Positions 6,641-15,604 of a stretch of 64,000 nt of DNA are shown here, piece by piece. The position numbers and the translations under genes are program-made. Under the pieces are notes generated by a model, which saw nothing but the letters and a program-made list of their open reading frames with translations, ran no database searches and was not told the DNA's origin. Numbering within the stretch: the first letter of the stretch is position 1; every line of letters starts with the position of its first letter. The DNA comes from Bdellovibrio bacteriovorus W (GTDB lineage Bacteria > Bdellovibrionota > Bdellovibrionia > Bdellovibrionales > Bdellovibrionaceae), in assembly GCA_000525675.1 (NCBI GenBank), contig CP002190.1, forward strand, positions 2,356,001-2,420,000, written 5' to 3'.

Positions 6641-9600
6641 TTATTTGGAGCCCAATGGATTAAGCGTTGAAAGACCATCATCTTCGCTGTCATTTTCAGT
6701 GTTCACTGCAACTTCTGAGTGCTTCGCCTGAGGCGCCTCATCCTTCTTATGCGATGTAAAGCGAGACCCTAGATTATTAGCCCACACTCTAAAGCGATCC
6801 ACGTATGTGAACACCGCAGGAACTACGATTAAGGTTAGGATCGTTGATGAAATCATCCCACCAATAATCGCCACACCCATCGCAGTTCTCGTTTTAGAAG
6901 CTTCGTTCATACCGATTGCAACAGGGATTGTACCTGCGATCAGAGCAAACGAAGTCATTAGAATCGGACGAAGTCTTGTTTTACCCGCAGCAAGAAGAGC
7001 GTCAGCACGACTCATTCCTGTAGCCATCATCTGATTCGTATAGTCGACCAGAAGAATACCGTTCTTACCTGCGACCCCGATCAACATGAAGAAGCCAAAG
7101 ATGGCAAACAACGTGATCGTTTCGTTCGTAATATAAAGAGCCAAGAACGCTCCACACAATGCTAGGGGCAAGGCCACCATGATTGTAATCGGCGTGATAA
7201 ATGACTCGTACAAACTCGCAAGGATCAGGTAAATAAACAGGATCGCAAATCCAAGGGCCAGCATCGTTGAAGTAACTAGCTCCTGCATATTCTCAGCATC
7301 CCCACCAAACGTGTATCTTACGTTTGAAGAAAGAGCTGTGTCTCCAGTTGATAGCAACTTCGCAGTATCCCCTAAGACCGTGCTTAAACCAGCTCCTGGT
7401 GCTAGACCCGCTGTGATTTGGATATAACGACCTCTATCTTGACGTTCGATACTTGCAGGACCTGATTGCAAATCACCATTGGCAACGTCTGACAGACGTA
7501 CTAGCTTTCTGTTCACGTTTGGAATCACCACAGAGTTAAAGCTTTCTTGAAGATTTCTCTGTTCTGGCATCAAACGAACACGAACATCGTACTCACGTCC
7601 TCTTTCTCTGAACTTAGCTGGCGTAAAACCTTCTACCTGAGCACGTAACTCTTCACCCATTGTACGAGTATTTACACCGTACTGTTTTGCCGCTCCTGGC
7701 TTTAAGACCACCTGCAACTCAGGTTTACCCGCTCTGTAGTTTGTATCAACGTCCACCAGTCTTGGATCTGCTTTGAGTTTTTCAAGAATCGCCATCGCTG
7801 ATGTTTCTAACTCTTTAGGATCCGCAGAAATAATATTCAGGATAAATGGCTGTTGCCCCATTCCTCCAGAAGCGTCGTATTTCTTAACTACTGGGTTGGC
7901 AACGTCAGCAAAACCAGCAAGTTGTCCACGGACTTTATCTCTGAACTCTTCTGTCGTGTAACCATTGCGTTCTTTCACTGGTTTCATCTGCACGTAGAAG
8001 TTAGCTTTATTCGCTTCACCGTATTGGCTTCCTACGATCATAGCTGTAAAGTTGACTTCTGGATTGTCTCTAAGAACTTTATCCACTTCAGAAGCTACTT
8101 TATTCATACCATCTAAACTCGTACCCGGAACCATCTCTAGGGTGACTGAGAATTCCCCACTATCATCATCTGTAATGAAAGCCCCTGGAACTTTAGTTAC
8201 CGTGTAAACACTGGCTACGAAAACTAAACCTGTAATACCAATCGTCATCAATGGATGGCGTAGAGTCACTTTAAGAAGTGATACGTAAATCTTTTCTAAA
8301 TAACTTTGGAATCTATCAAAACCTTTTAATAGACGACCTAAAGTTCTGTCATAAAGAACATTCGATGCTTTCTTAGCCCCTTCCCCATGACCGTCGCCAC
8401 CGAAGTAAGCTGTCAACATTGGGATAATAGTCATGGCAACGAACCAAGAAATGGCCATTGAGTAAACAACTGTCATACCGAATTGCTTCAAGAATTGACC
8501 AATCGTACCTGACATCGCACCTACTGGTACGAATACCGCGATCACCACAAGAGTGATGGCAATAACCGCCAATTGAATCTCAGTGGCTCCACGCTCAGCC
8601 GCTGTTAGTGACTCTTCACCGTACTCTTCCATACGACGATAAATATTTTCAATAACCACGATCGCGTCGTCGATTAGAAGACCGACCGCAAGAATCAACG
8701 CTAACATCGAAACGACGTTAATCGAGAAACCTGCAAGCTTCATAATCATGAACGCACCGATCAATGAAATCGGAAGCGAAAGAGCTGTAATGAATGTTGA
8801 GCGCGCACTGCCTAAAAAGAAGAAAACTGTTAAAACCGTTAAGATAATACCAATGATGATCGTTTCTTGAACGTCAAAAATATTGTTCTTAATTTTAATC
8901 GAAGCGTCGTTCACCAGACGAACCTTCGGGGCCCCAGGCATCTTATCAAGCTCTGGCTGTAACTTTTCCATCTGACGAACAACTTCATCAGCAACTTTTA
9001 CCGTATTCGAACCCGATTGACGGAAAACTTGTAAGAACAAAGCCTTATCGCCATTTACGAAGGCGCGCGACTTTTCATCCTCAAGAGTATCAACAACTTT
9101 TCCTAAGTCAGAAATACGTGTTGGCACTTCGTTACCATACAAGTTTACAAGTGTATCAGAGATTTCATCGACGGTTTTAAACTCACCCAGTCCTCTAAAG
9201 ACGAGCTCTTTGCCACCTTGATCCACTTTACCACTCGGAATATTTTCTCCAGAGGCTCCCACTTGTCCGGCAACTTGACTCACTGAAATTTCACGAGCAC
9301 GTAATTTGTTGCGATCCAGAAGAACATGAATCTCTCTTTCACGACCACCGAAGATTTCAATCGCACCTACGTTTGATACTTGCTCTAAACGTGGCTTGAT
9401 AAACTGATCGGCGATATCGAATAAAGCTGCATCTCCCAAATCATTGGCTGTCAAAGAAAGCATAAGAATTGGCGTGTCAGACGGGTCAAACTTTTTGATG
9501 ATTGAGTCTTCGACTTCAGTTGGAAGTTTAGCCTTAGCAATGTTCACTTTATCACGAACTTGCTGTTCAGCTTCCTTAACATCCACCTCACTGTTGAACT

Positions 9601-9880
9601 CAACAATAACTTGAGAAACGCCTTCTAAAGACTTAGACGTCAAACGCTTAATACCAGAGATTGTACTCACCTCTTCCTCTACGGGACGAGTGACAAGAGT
9701 CTCGATCTCTGAAGGACCAGCCCCCGCGTAAACTGTTTGCACAGTTACTACCGGAACACTGACGTCAGGGAATAAATCCACGCTCATCGATTTAAATGAT
9801 GCCCAACCCACCACGAGAATCGCGATGGTCACACAGGTCATGAATATCGGTCTACTTATTGATAGTTTTGGTAAACTCAT
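6641..9880 (-). CDS. RND efflux pump, HAE1 (AcrB/MexB) family
   Basis: This 1079-residue inner-membrane pump has the usual architecture: two repeats of six transmembrane segments, each with a large periplasmic loop. The proton-relay residues are visible: the Asp pair in LLIDDAIVVIENIYR (TM4) and the Lys in GVAGKNGILLVDYTNQ (TM10). AcrB is about 1050 residues. The C-terminus adds a charged tail of about 45 residues. It starts just after the TolC-like gene, so pump and channel are co-expressed. No periplasmic adaptor (MFP) gene is present in the locus, which is unusual for HAE1 pumps. The substrate is unknown. Confidence 0.95.
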   Translation of the reverse strand: MSLPKLSISRPIFMTCVTIAILVVGWASFKSMSVDLFPDVSVPVVTVQTVYAGAGPSEIETLVTRPVEEEVSTISGIKRLTSKSLEGVSQVIVEFNSEVDVKEAEQQVRDKVNIAKAKLPTEVEDSIIKKFDPSDTPILMLSLTANDLGDAALFDIADQFIKPRLEQVSNVGAIEIFGGREREIHVLLDRNKLRAREISVSQVAGQVGASGENIPSGKVDQGGKELVFRGLGEFKTVDEISDTLVNLYGNEVPTRISDLGKVVDTLEDEKSRAFVNGDKALFLQVFRQSGSNTVKVADEVVRQMEKLQPELDKMPGAPKVRLVNDASIKIKNNIFDVQETIIIGIILTVLTVFFFLGSARSTFITALSLPISLIGAFMIMKLAGFSINVVSMLALILAVGLLIDDAIVVIENIYRRMEEYGEESLTAAERGATEIQLAVIAITLVVIAVFVPVGAMSGTIGQFLKQFGMTVVYSMAISWFVAMTIIPMLTAYFGGDGHGEGAKKASNVLYDRTLGRLLKGFDRFQSYLEKIYVSLLKVTLRHPLMTIGITGLVFVASVYTVTKVPGAFITDDDSGEFSVTLEMVPGTSLDGMNKVASEVDKVLRDNPEVNFTAMIVGSQYGEANKANFYVQMKPVKERNGYTTEEFRDKVRGQLAGFADVANPVVKKYDASGGMGQQPFILNIISADPKELETSAMAILEKLKADPRLVDVDTNYRAGKPELQVVLKPGAAKQYGVNTRTMGEELRAQVEGFTPAKFRERGREYDVRVRLMPEQRNLQESFNSVVIPNVNRKLVRLSDVANGDLQSGPASIERQDRGRYIQITAGLAPGAGLSTVLGDTAKLLSTGDTALSSNVRYTFGGDAENMQELVTSTMLALGFAILFIYLILASLYESFITPITIMVALPLALCGAFLALYITNETITLFAIFGFFMLIGVAGKNGILLVDYTNQMMATGMSRADALLAAGKTRLRPILMTSFALIAGTIPVAIGMNEASKTRTAMGVAIIGGMISSTILTLIVVPAVFTYVDRFRVWANNLGSRFTSHKKDEAPQAKHSEVAVNTENDSEDDGLSTLNPLGSK

Positions 9881-9882
9881 AA

Positions 9883-11325
9883 CTACTTCCCGCCTTCAGC
9901 GTTTGTTTCATATAATTTTATTTGCGCCTGCAAACCTAAGATCTGAGCCGCAGCTTGAACACGATTTACTTCTGACTGAGAGAAATCCTGTTCAAACAAA
10001 AGAACTTGATACGTTGTCGTACGACCTTGTTTTAAGCGAGCTCTTTCATTATCAAGCTTTGCTTTTTGAGCATTTACAATCCCTGTAGCTAGGCGAAGAT
10101 TTTCTTTAGCTTCACCTAATTGCTGAACTAGATTTTCCCAGTCCTGCTCTTGAGTGAACTTTTTATGTTGGTATAAAAGATCTGCTGCCTTCGCAGACTT
10201 TAAAGCTCCAGCCTTTGCGTCCGCTGCAGCCCCGATATTCAAAGGAATATTCAAGCGCACACCGACAACTGTCGTATCATGCTCGGTCATATTGGTGCGA
10301 TCCATCGCCTCCTGCAGATCTGTCGAACGACCATTTAATGCATACGAACCGTAAACATCTAAAGTCGGGCGATTCTTTTCAGCAAGGACATTAGCGCTAG
10401 CTTTGGCTAGATCCGCCTGAGCTTGGGCAACTTGCAAATCATATCTATCGCCTGGGCGACTCTTTGGAAGCTCCACCGTCGTCAGAGTTCCATAATCGAT
10501 ACCTGACAGCGCTGGTGCGGGCTCTTCTGCTTGTCTATTAATATATGTGTTAAATTGACGACGAGCCGCCTTTTCTTGATTAGCAGCTAACTGCACTTGA
10601 AAAGAAACAGCCTCTACCATTGCTTTCGCTTGCAACACATCGGCCTTCTCACCCAAATTCATTTTTTCTTTTTTAGTCACATAGTCCAAAATGCTTTGCG
10701 CCTGAGCCAATGCTCTTTTTTGAACGGCTACTATATCTTGAGCAGAAGCCAATCTCCAAAACGCAGCTTCAGCCTCTGTTAAATATCCTTTAGCTTGAGC
10801 TTCTGAGCCAAATCGCTCCGCAACTGATTGCTGACGATTAAGTTCTTGCTTAGCGCGCTCCGTTTTACCGAAAGCATTTCCCCAAAGAGGCATTGATAAC
10901 TCTAACTTAGGAGTCGCATACCAAAATGTCGTTGGAAAACCAGCAGGAATACTTGCTGATTGAATTCCTTCAATCTCTGTTTTCTCGGCAGCGTAAGAAA
11001 CTGTCGCCTTCAGACCAAAGCTGAACTCTTGGCTTAAACCCAAAGAATAGTTTTCCATATTAATACGGTCATACATAATAGCTGAAAATGGCTCTTTGCC
11101 ATCCTTCAGTAGCTGAGCGTTTGCAAACAACTTCGGAGTGAAAAACAAATCTGCATCTCTTGCTTTTAAAGTCGCAGCTTTCGCGGACTCTTCAAAAGAT
11201 CGGTATCCTAAGCTTTCACCTTTTACTTGGTTTAAATATTCATCCAGAGTCAGCGCTTGTGCAGGCACAGCTAGGCCTCCCACAACTAACACAGCTAAAC
11301 ATCTATTAATTATTTTTGACGACAT
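9883..11325 (-). CDS. TolC-family outer-membrane efflux channel
   Basis: With the ATG at 11325 the protein has about 480 residues. It has a signal peptide ending AVPAQA-LTLDEYL and two outer-membrane efflux protein repeats rich in Ala/Gln coiled-coil (for example about 180-270 and 385-470). GGAG sits 6 bases before the second of two adjacent ATGs (11328 and 11325). The open frame extends 40 codons further upstream, but that part crosses the TetR operator region and lacks a ribosome site. The channel would form the outer-membrane exit duct for the RND pump encoded just downstream. Confidence 0.92.
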   Translation of the reverse strand: MSSKIINRCLAVLVVGGLAVPAQALTLDEYLNQVKGESLGYRSFEESAKAATLKARDADLFFTPKLFANAQLLKDGKEPFSAIMYDRINMENYSLGLSQEFSFGLKATVSYAAEKTEIEGIQSASIPAGFPTTFWYATPKLELSMPLWGNAFGKTERAKQELNRQQSVAERFGSEAQAKGYLTEAEAAFWRLASAQDIVAVQKRALAQAQSILDYVTKKEKMNLGEKADVLQAKAMVEAVSFQVQLAANQEKAARRQFNTYINRQAEEPAPALSGIDYGTLTTVELPKSRPGDRYDLQVAQAQADLAKASANVLAEKNRPTLDVYGSYALNGRSTDLQEAMDRTNMTEHDTTVVGVRLNIPLNIGAAADAKAGALKSAKAADLLYQHKKFTQEQDWENLVQQLGEAKENLRLATGIVNAQKAKLDNERARLKQGRTTTYQVLLFEQDFSQSEVNRVQAAAQILGLQAQIKLYETNAEGGK

Positions 11326-11338
11326 CATAGTCTCCGTA

Positions 11339-11394
11339 ATGTAATTGCTTACATACTTATTTATATTAGAACCCTTAAGTATGCAATCAATTAC
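11339..11394. promoter_or_regulatory. Large inverted repeat, candidate TetR operator at tolC promoter
   Basis: GTAATTGCTTACATACTT (11341-11358) and AAGTATGCAATCAATTAC (11377-11394) are inverted copies matching at 16 of 18 positions. The left arm contains the perfect palindrome ATGTAA-TTGC-TTACAT (11339-11354). The site lies directly before the TolC-like start, where a repressor would block the efflux operon. Confidence 0.6.
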
Positions 11395-11431
11395 TTTATT
11401 GAAAACGTCCTGAGGATGTGTTAAATTGTAG

Positions 11432-11460
11432 TTATCTAGTATTTTCATATACTTAGATAA
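11432..11460. promoter_or_regulatory. Second inverted repeat, before tetR
   Basis: TTATCTAGTAT (11432-11442) and ATACTTAGATAA (11449-11460) form an inverted repeat with a one-base bulge. It ends 16 bases before the TetR ATG, suggesting autoregulation. It is not the same sequence as the repeat beside tolC. Confidence 0.45.
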
Positions 11461-11476
11461 TTTAACCGAGGGTGCA

Positions 11477-12124
11477 ATGGAAGAAGACGGAAAAAAAGAT
11501 TCTCAATTAGATATAAGTGATACTCAGGTTAAGCCAAAAAGAAGAGACCGCTCGGCCTCTGAAGAACGTCTAATCAACGCTGGGAAAGAGGTCTTTTCTA
11601 AGTTCGGCTTTGATGGCGCTACGACAAAAATGATTTCAAAAACTGCTGACGTTAATGAATCACTTATTGGTCGATACTTCGATGGAAAAGAGGGACTGCT
11701 CGTTGCCATCATTCAAAAATTTGTCGAAGACCTATCGGACAGAGAGATTGCCTACCCTCCTCAAAACTCTCTCACTGAAGAATTGCTTTGTTATGTCAAC
11801 GATCGCATGTGTTATGGAACAGACCACTCTGACTTTGCCAAAATTATTTTCTCTCAAGCATTGGTAAACAAAGAATTTCGCCGCCGAGTGCGTGAAACAA
11901 TCCCGATGCAAATGGATCCTAACCTTATTAAACGTGTTCAGCTTCTAGCAGATACTGGAAAACTAAAAAATAAAAACAGCGTTCAAACTATCTGTAGAGA
12001 TATCGATATTTATTTGGATGGGCTTTTCTTCTTTGAATTCATTCTTCATGAAAGCAAACCAGAATCCATTATTAAACAAGCTTCCGAGTTTATTAAGAAC
12101 TACGCGCCTATCTTTGAAAAATAA
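11477..12124 (+). CDS. TetR-family regulator of the efflux locus
   Basis: This 215-residue protein has an N-terminal TetR helix-turn-helix at about residues 25-72: ERLINAGKEVFSKFGFDGAT, then the recognition region ADVNESLIGRYFDGKEGLL. The C-terminal helical ligand and dimer domain diverges, as is usual. It is divergent from the tolC-RND-marR operon, with two inverted repeats between them, so it most likely represses the pump and itself. A GAGGG ribosome site precedes the ATG. Confidence 0.93.
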   Translation: MEEDGKKDSQLDISDTQVKPKRRDRSASEERLINAGKEVFSKFGFDGATTKMISKTADVNESLIGRYFDGKEGLLVAIIQKFVEDLSDREIAYPPQNSLTEELLCYVNDRMCYGTDHSDFAKIIFSQALVNKEFRRRVRETIPMQMDPNLIKRVQLLADTGKLKNKNSVQTICRDIDIYLDGLFFFEFILHESKPESIIKQASEFIKNYAPIFEK

Positions 12125-12152
12125 AAAAGGCTCTTTGCAATCAAAGAGCCTT
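12120..12152 (-). terminator. Terminator between convergent genes
   Basis: AAGGCTCTTTG (12127-12137) and CAAAGAGCCTT (12142-12152) form a perfect 11-base stem with a CAAT loop. The T tract follows on the minus strand, so it mainly serves the gene ending at 12177. It may also slow plus-strand transcription after tetR. Confidence 0.8.
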
Positions 12153-12176
12153 AGTAATCACTTTTCCCAAAAACTA

Positions 12177-13106
12177 TTAATCAAAATTCGGAAGATCTAA
12201 AATCACTCCATCATCGTCTGCTGGTTTCTTGTCAGACTTCTTATCCTTGTCCTTATCTTGATTCTTACTTTCCTGCGAAGAAGACTTCGGAGCTGTAGTT
12301 TCATTTGGAGTTCCAGAGGATACCGGAGGTAACTCACGAACTTCCACTTGCGGTTCTTTGCCTAAGCCCACAACTTGAACTGGCTCAGGATATTGAGTCT
12401 GATTTTTAGTTTCAGTTTTTTTCTGTTCTGCCTGTCTTCTTTGTTCTTCAATTCGTCTTTGTTCTGCGGCGCGGATCTCTTGCTGACGACGAGCCTCTGC
12501 TTGACGCAAATCTTGCTGTCTTTGCTGCTCAATTCGCTGTTGCTCCATTCGCTGCTGCTCTTGGCGGCGACGCTCATCTTCTTGACGCTTTTTAATAGCC
12601 ACTGGATCGTATTGATCAAGACAGATTTTAGCTGCATTTTTTCCGGTGTGACGACCCGACTGATAAAGATCTACCACACAGCGTTTGACCTCATAGGCTT
12701 GCGCTGAGGTACAAACTTTTACTCCATCAATCCCCGTGCGATCTACAACATACAATCCACCTCTTAAATATAAATCAGTCGCACAGCGAGCTGCTTCAAT
12801 ATGACCTGTATAGGCACATGCCTCACCCGCAATTAAAACGTTGTTCCCATCAGGATAACCTTGCGGTTGATTTACGCGATCCAACTCATGAGTTAAGTTG
12901 ATCACGCATGATTGAAATGCTGTATCCGTTCGTCCCAAGGAACAAACATGATCTGTTTTAGACTCTTTAGCCGCAATCCTTTGGTAGATATTCATAGAAC
13001 AGCGCTGAACTTCGGGGGATAAGATTCTCTCAACCTGAGCATGCGATTGCGATGACCAAGCTGTCATGACCAGCGTCCATATTCCAATGGTTTTTTTAAT
13101 CTTCAT
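12177..13106 (-). CDS. Secreted Cys-repeat protein with Q/R-rich coiled coil
   Basis: From the ATG at 13106 (GAGG 6 bases upstream) the protein has 309 residues. A signal peptide ends near SHA-QVE. Four repeats follow, each opening with a Cys and an LY- or NL-like motif and closing with another Cys about 19-31 residues later, for example CATDLYLRGG...VKVC and CVVDLYQSGR...AKIC. This suggests four small disulfide-linked modules. Residues about 190-240 form a highly charged Arg/Gln/Glu coiled coil, and the C-terminus is Lys/Asp/Ser-rich and disordered. I do not recognise the family. The periplasmic location is inferred from the signal peptide. Confidence 0.72.
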   Translation of the reverse strand: MKIKKTIGIWTLVMTAWSSQSHAQVERILSPEVQRCSMNIYQRIAAKESKTDHVCSLGRTDTAFQSCVINLTHELDRVNQPQGYPDGNNVLIAGEACAYTGHIEAARCATDLYLRGGLYVVDRTGIDGVKVCTSAQAYEVKRCVVDLYQSGRHTGKNAAKICLDQYDPVAIKKRQEDERRRQEQQRMEQQRIEQQRQQDLRQAEARRQQEIRAAEQRRIEEQRRQAEQKKTETKNQTQYPEPVQVVGLGKEPQVEVRELPPVSSGTPNETTAPKSSSQESKNQDKDKDKKSDKKPADDDGVILDLPNFD

Positions 13107-13259
13107 ATTGCGCCTCATTTGTTCTAAGCACAGACCTCTAAATTCATCTCATTTTAGTGCAATCACTAAGCCAGCTATAATCCAACAGAAGAGTTTCTAG
13201 ATAGGACAGAGTGATTACTCGCTGATCAGAGCAACAATTTACGTCTCTCCTAGAGACAA

Positions 13260-14174
13260 TTATTCTAGGTGCAGTCCTTTTACCACCCGATGCCCCTCTT
13301 CTTTTAAAGTGCGGGCGCTTTGACAAACCTTATCCAGGCTGCGAATGAGTCCTTTGTCTTTTTCAAGAGATAAAGTCTGCCTCCAGAGATCGCAGTCTTC
13401 TAGAATAAACCCCAGCATCTCATGGCCTTTGCTAGAAGTGCTCTTGATATAGCGAGTGCTTCGCTCAAAGTGTTCCTCTAAAAAGCCCTGTGGTTTGTGA
13501 ATCGTATAAATGGCTCTGATAAACTTTTCTATCGTCGTTTCTTCGTACTCACAGGTTTTTACAAAAAGCATCTGCATCTTGGCGTAACTAACAAAGCTAT
13601 TAATTAAATGCTTCTTATGCTGCTCGTCGCGAAATCCATTGAACATATTAAAAACTTCTTTAGCCTCAAAGAAATCCTCTTGAGAATCTTGAGATCTCAA
13701 AACAAATTCAGATTCTTGGGTTGCATCTTGCATAAGGCGAGCTCGATCAAAAAGATAGTGGCTAAACTCATGGATAACAGTCCAATCATCTGCGCCTTCA
13801 CTCAAAAGAATAGTGGGTTCTTGGACTCGATACATGAGATTTGTAGGAGTCATGTAAAGCCCAATCACACCCTCTTCAAAGAGATTAAGAAATTTAGATG
13901 AAAACTTTTCTTTGCTAGCATAGGGTAGAAAACCTAACGTGATTGTCTCTGCCTCAGGATCTTTCACGCGATAAACTTCGACGTTGAAGCTTTGGATATA
14001 GCCAATCTTTTCCTTCATGTTCATTTGCAACATAGGCAAAATTAAATTCATTTCGATTTTTTTATCAAAATCTAAGGTGGTGCAGTTAACACAAGCTGCC
14101 TGCGCACTTTGTGCAAAAAACAGCATCAACAAAAAGAATGAAATAAAACTGCGAGTTCTCTGAATTCGTTGCAT
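13260..14174 (-). CDS. Secreted HExxH protein, putative zinc metallopeptidase
   Basis: From the ATG at 14174 (AGGA 5 bases upstream) the protein has 304 residues with a signal peptide ending AQSAQA-ACVNC. It contains VIHEFSHYLFDRARL, an HExxH zincin motif, near the middle. A third zinc ligand is not obvious; Glu/Asp-rich helices follow (SQEDFFEAKEVFNMF). It should be exported to the periplasm or beyond. The pattern fits a metallopeptidase, perhaps with a cell-wall or prey-protein substrate, but one motif is thin evidence. The gene is monocistronic, between the Cys-repeat gene and the sigma-54 activator. Confidence 0.68.
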   Translation of the reverse strand: MQRIQRTRSFISFFLLMLFFAQSAQAACVNCTTLDFDKKIEMNLILPMLQMNMKEKIGYIQSFNVEVYRVKDPEAETITLGFLPYASKEKFSSKFLNLFEEGVIGLYMTPTNLMYRVQEPTILLSEGADDWTVIHEFSHYLFDRARLMQDATQESEFVLRSQDSQEDFFEAKEVFNMFNGFRDEQHKKHLINSFVSYAKMQMLFVKTCEYEETTIEKFIRAIYTIHKPQGFLEEHFERSTRYIKSTSSKGHEMLGFILEDCDLWRQTLSLEKDKGLIRSLDKVCQSARTLKEEGHRVVKGLHLE

Positions 14175-14291
14175 GGAGATCCTGTAATGCAAAGTCCATG
14201 ACAACCAAAAAGACCGATAAGAAAAAAATGAGAGTGGTTTTACTGATTAGGGTTTTGACAGCCGCTCAAATTTCGCAGCCAGCGTCTCATT

Positions 14292-14347
14292 TTGAAACAA
14301 AAACCGGCGAAGAACAGGGGGATGAGAGAGAAACCCCGTTCTTCGCC
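14292..14347 (-). terminator. Terminator of the sigma-54 activator gene
   Basis: GGCGAAGAAC plus GGGG (14305-14320, one bulged A) pairs with CCCC plus GTTCTTCGCC (14334-14347). On the minus strand the stem runs into GGTTTTTGTTTC. Confidence 0.85.
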
Positions 14348-14360
14348 TTTGCTAGTAACC

Positions 14361-15416
14361 TTATTTCATTGGCTTAGAGTGAACTGCGAATTTTTCAAAC
14401 TCACCGTACTCATGAAGCTTGTTGTAAAGAGTCTTGATCGTGATTCCCAAGTTGTTCGCCGCTTGCGTTTTATTACCACCGAAGTGAGCAAGAGCTTTTA
14501 GGATATAACGTTTCTCAAGATCATGAAGAGTCATTTGTGGATCATAATCCAAAACATCTTTTTCTTTTTCACCTTCACGAATATTCTCTGGAATATCGTT
14601 AAGCATGATCATGTGACCTTCAGAAAGAATTTGCAGTCTTTCACAAACGTTTTGAAGCTCACGGATATTTCCCGGCCAGTCGTAACGAACAAGAGCTTTC
14701 ATAGCTTCTTCATTCACAGTACGACCACGGTTTAAGTATGCGTGTTGAGAGTTATTTAAAAAGTGACTGATCAACGCAGGGATATCTTCTTTTCTTCTGC
14801 GAAGAGCTGGAGCACTTACAACGATCGTGTTGATACGGTAGAAAAGATCCTCACGGAAATTTCCTCTTTGTACTTCCATGTCCAATTCACGATTAGTTGC
14901 ACAGATCAAACGGATATCAACTTTGATTGGCTCTTTACCACCTACACGGTACATTTCGCCTTCTTGGATGAAGCGAAGAAGTTTTGCTTGGATAGCTGGG
15001 TCCAACTCACCGATTTCATCCAAGAAAAGAGTTCCACCGTTAGCAGCTTCTGCCAAACCGATCTTACGGTTATAAGCACCCGTGAACGAACCTTTTTCAT
15101 GACCGAAAAGTTCTGACTCTAAAAGAGTTTCGCGAAGAGCACCGCAGTTAATAGCAATGAAAGGCTTGTTTTTACGATTTGAACGATCGTGAATAGAACG
15201 GGCAATCAACTCTTTACCAGTACCAGACTCACCAAGAACTAGAACGTTGGCTGTTGAGGGAGCCACGCGATCTACCATTTTCATCAACTGACCCATAACT
15301 TCTGATTGATAGACGATAGTCTTGTTTTCCATCGCTCTTGAAGTTTGGTTTGTATTCCACATCACTTGTTTCGCATTCTGAGAAGAAGGTAGGATCGTTG
15401 AGTTGTTTTCGTTCAT
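14361..15416 (-). CDS. Sigma-54-dependent transcriptional activator, no receiver domain
   Basis: This 351-residue protein is almost only an AAA+ domain plus a Fis-type helix-turn-helix. Walker A is GESGTGKE (about residue 62), the sigma-54 loop is GSFTGA (a common variant of GAFTGA), Walker B is GGTLFLDEIGE, and the arginine-finger region is REDLFYRIN. The C-terminal HTH is GNKTQAANNLGITIKTLYNK. The short N-terminus has no REC, GAF or PAS domain, so activity may depend on expression level or partner proteins rather than phosphorylation. It should remodel sigma-54 RNA polymerase at target promoters. The 188-base upstream gap, shared with xerC, should hold its promoter. Confidence 0.93.
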   Translation of the reverse strand: MNENNSTILPSSQNAKQVMWNTNQTSRAMENKTIVYQSEVMGQLMKMVDRVAPSTANVLVLGESGTGKELIARSIHDRSNRKNKPFIAINCGALRETLLESELFGHEKGSFTGAYNRKIGLAEAANGGTLFLDEIGELDPAIQAKLLRFIQEGEMYRVGGKEPIKVDIRLICATNRELDMEVQRGNFREDLFYRINTIVVSAPALRRRKEDIPALISHFLNNSQHAYLNRGRTVNEEAMKALVRYDWPGNIRELQNVCERLQILSEGHMIMLNDIPENIREGEKEKDVLDYDPQMTLHDLEKRYILKALAHFGGNKTQAANNLGITIKTLYNKLHEYGEFEKFAVHSKPMK

Positions 15417-15604
15417 GTGTTCCGCCTTTCAGGTGGTCCTGCTTTTTTAAAACTTTTAAGTGTCTCAATTTGAATATTTCATTTTGATACACCGTGACAA
15501 CGCATTGAGTTATAACCTTGGTCCTGTAAGTTTTGCAAGATATTTTTTGCATGGCGTTAGAATTTTTTTAAGGGTTCTCGTTATTTTTTAAAGGAATTAG
15601 AGGC

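Noticed and set aside
12375-12707. 110-residue plus-strand frame rich in Leu/Ser
   Set aside because: It is antisense to the Q/R-rich coiled-coil segment and merely mirrors that low-complexity composition.
13144-13326. 60-residue minus-strand frame overlapping the HExxH gene end
   Set aside because: No ribosome site, no recognisable pattern, and it overlaps a better-supported gene.
15229-15552. 107-residue minus-strand frame over the sigma-54 activator start
   Set aside because: It is a shifted frame of a well-supported gene and runs into its promoter region.
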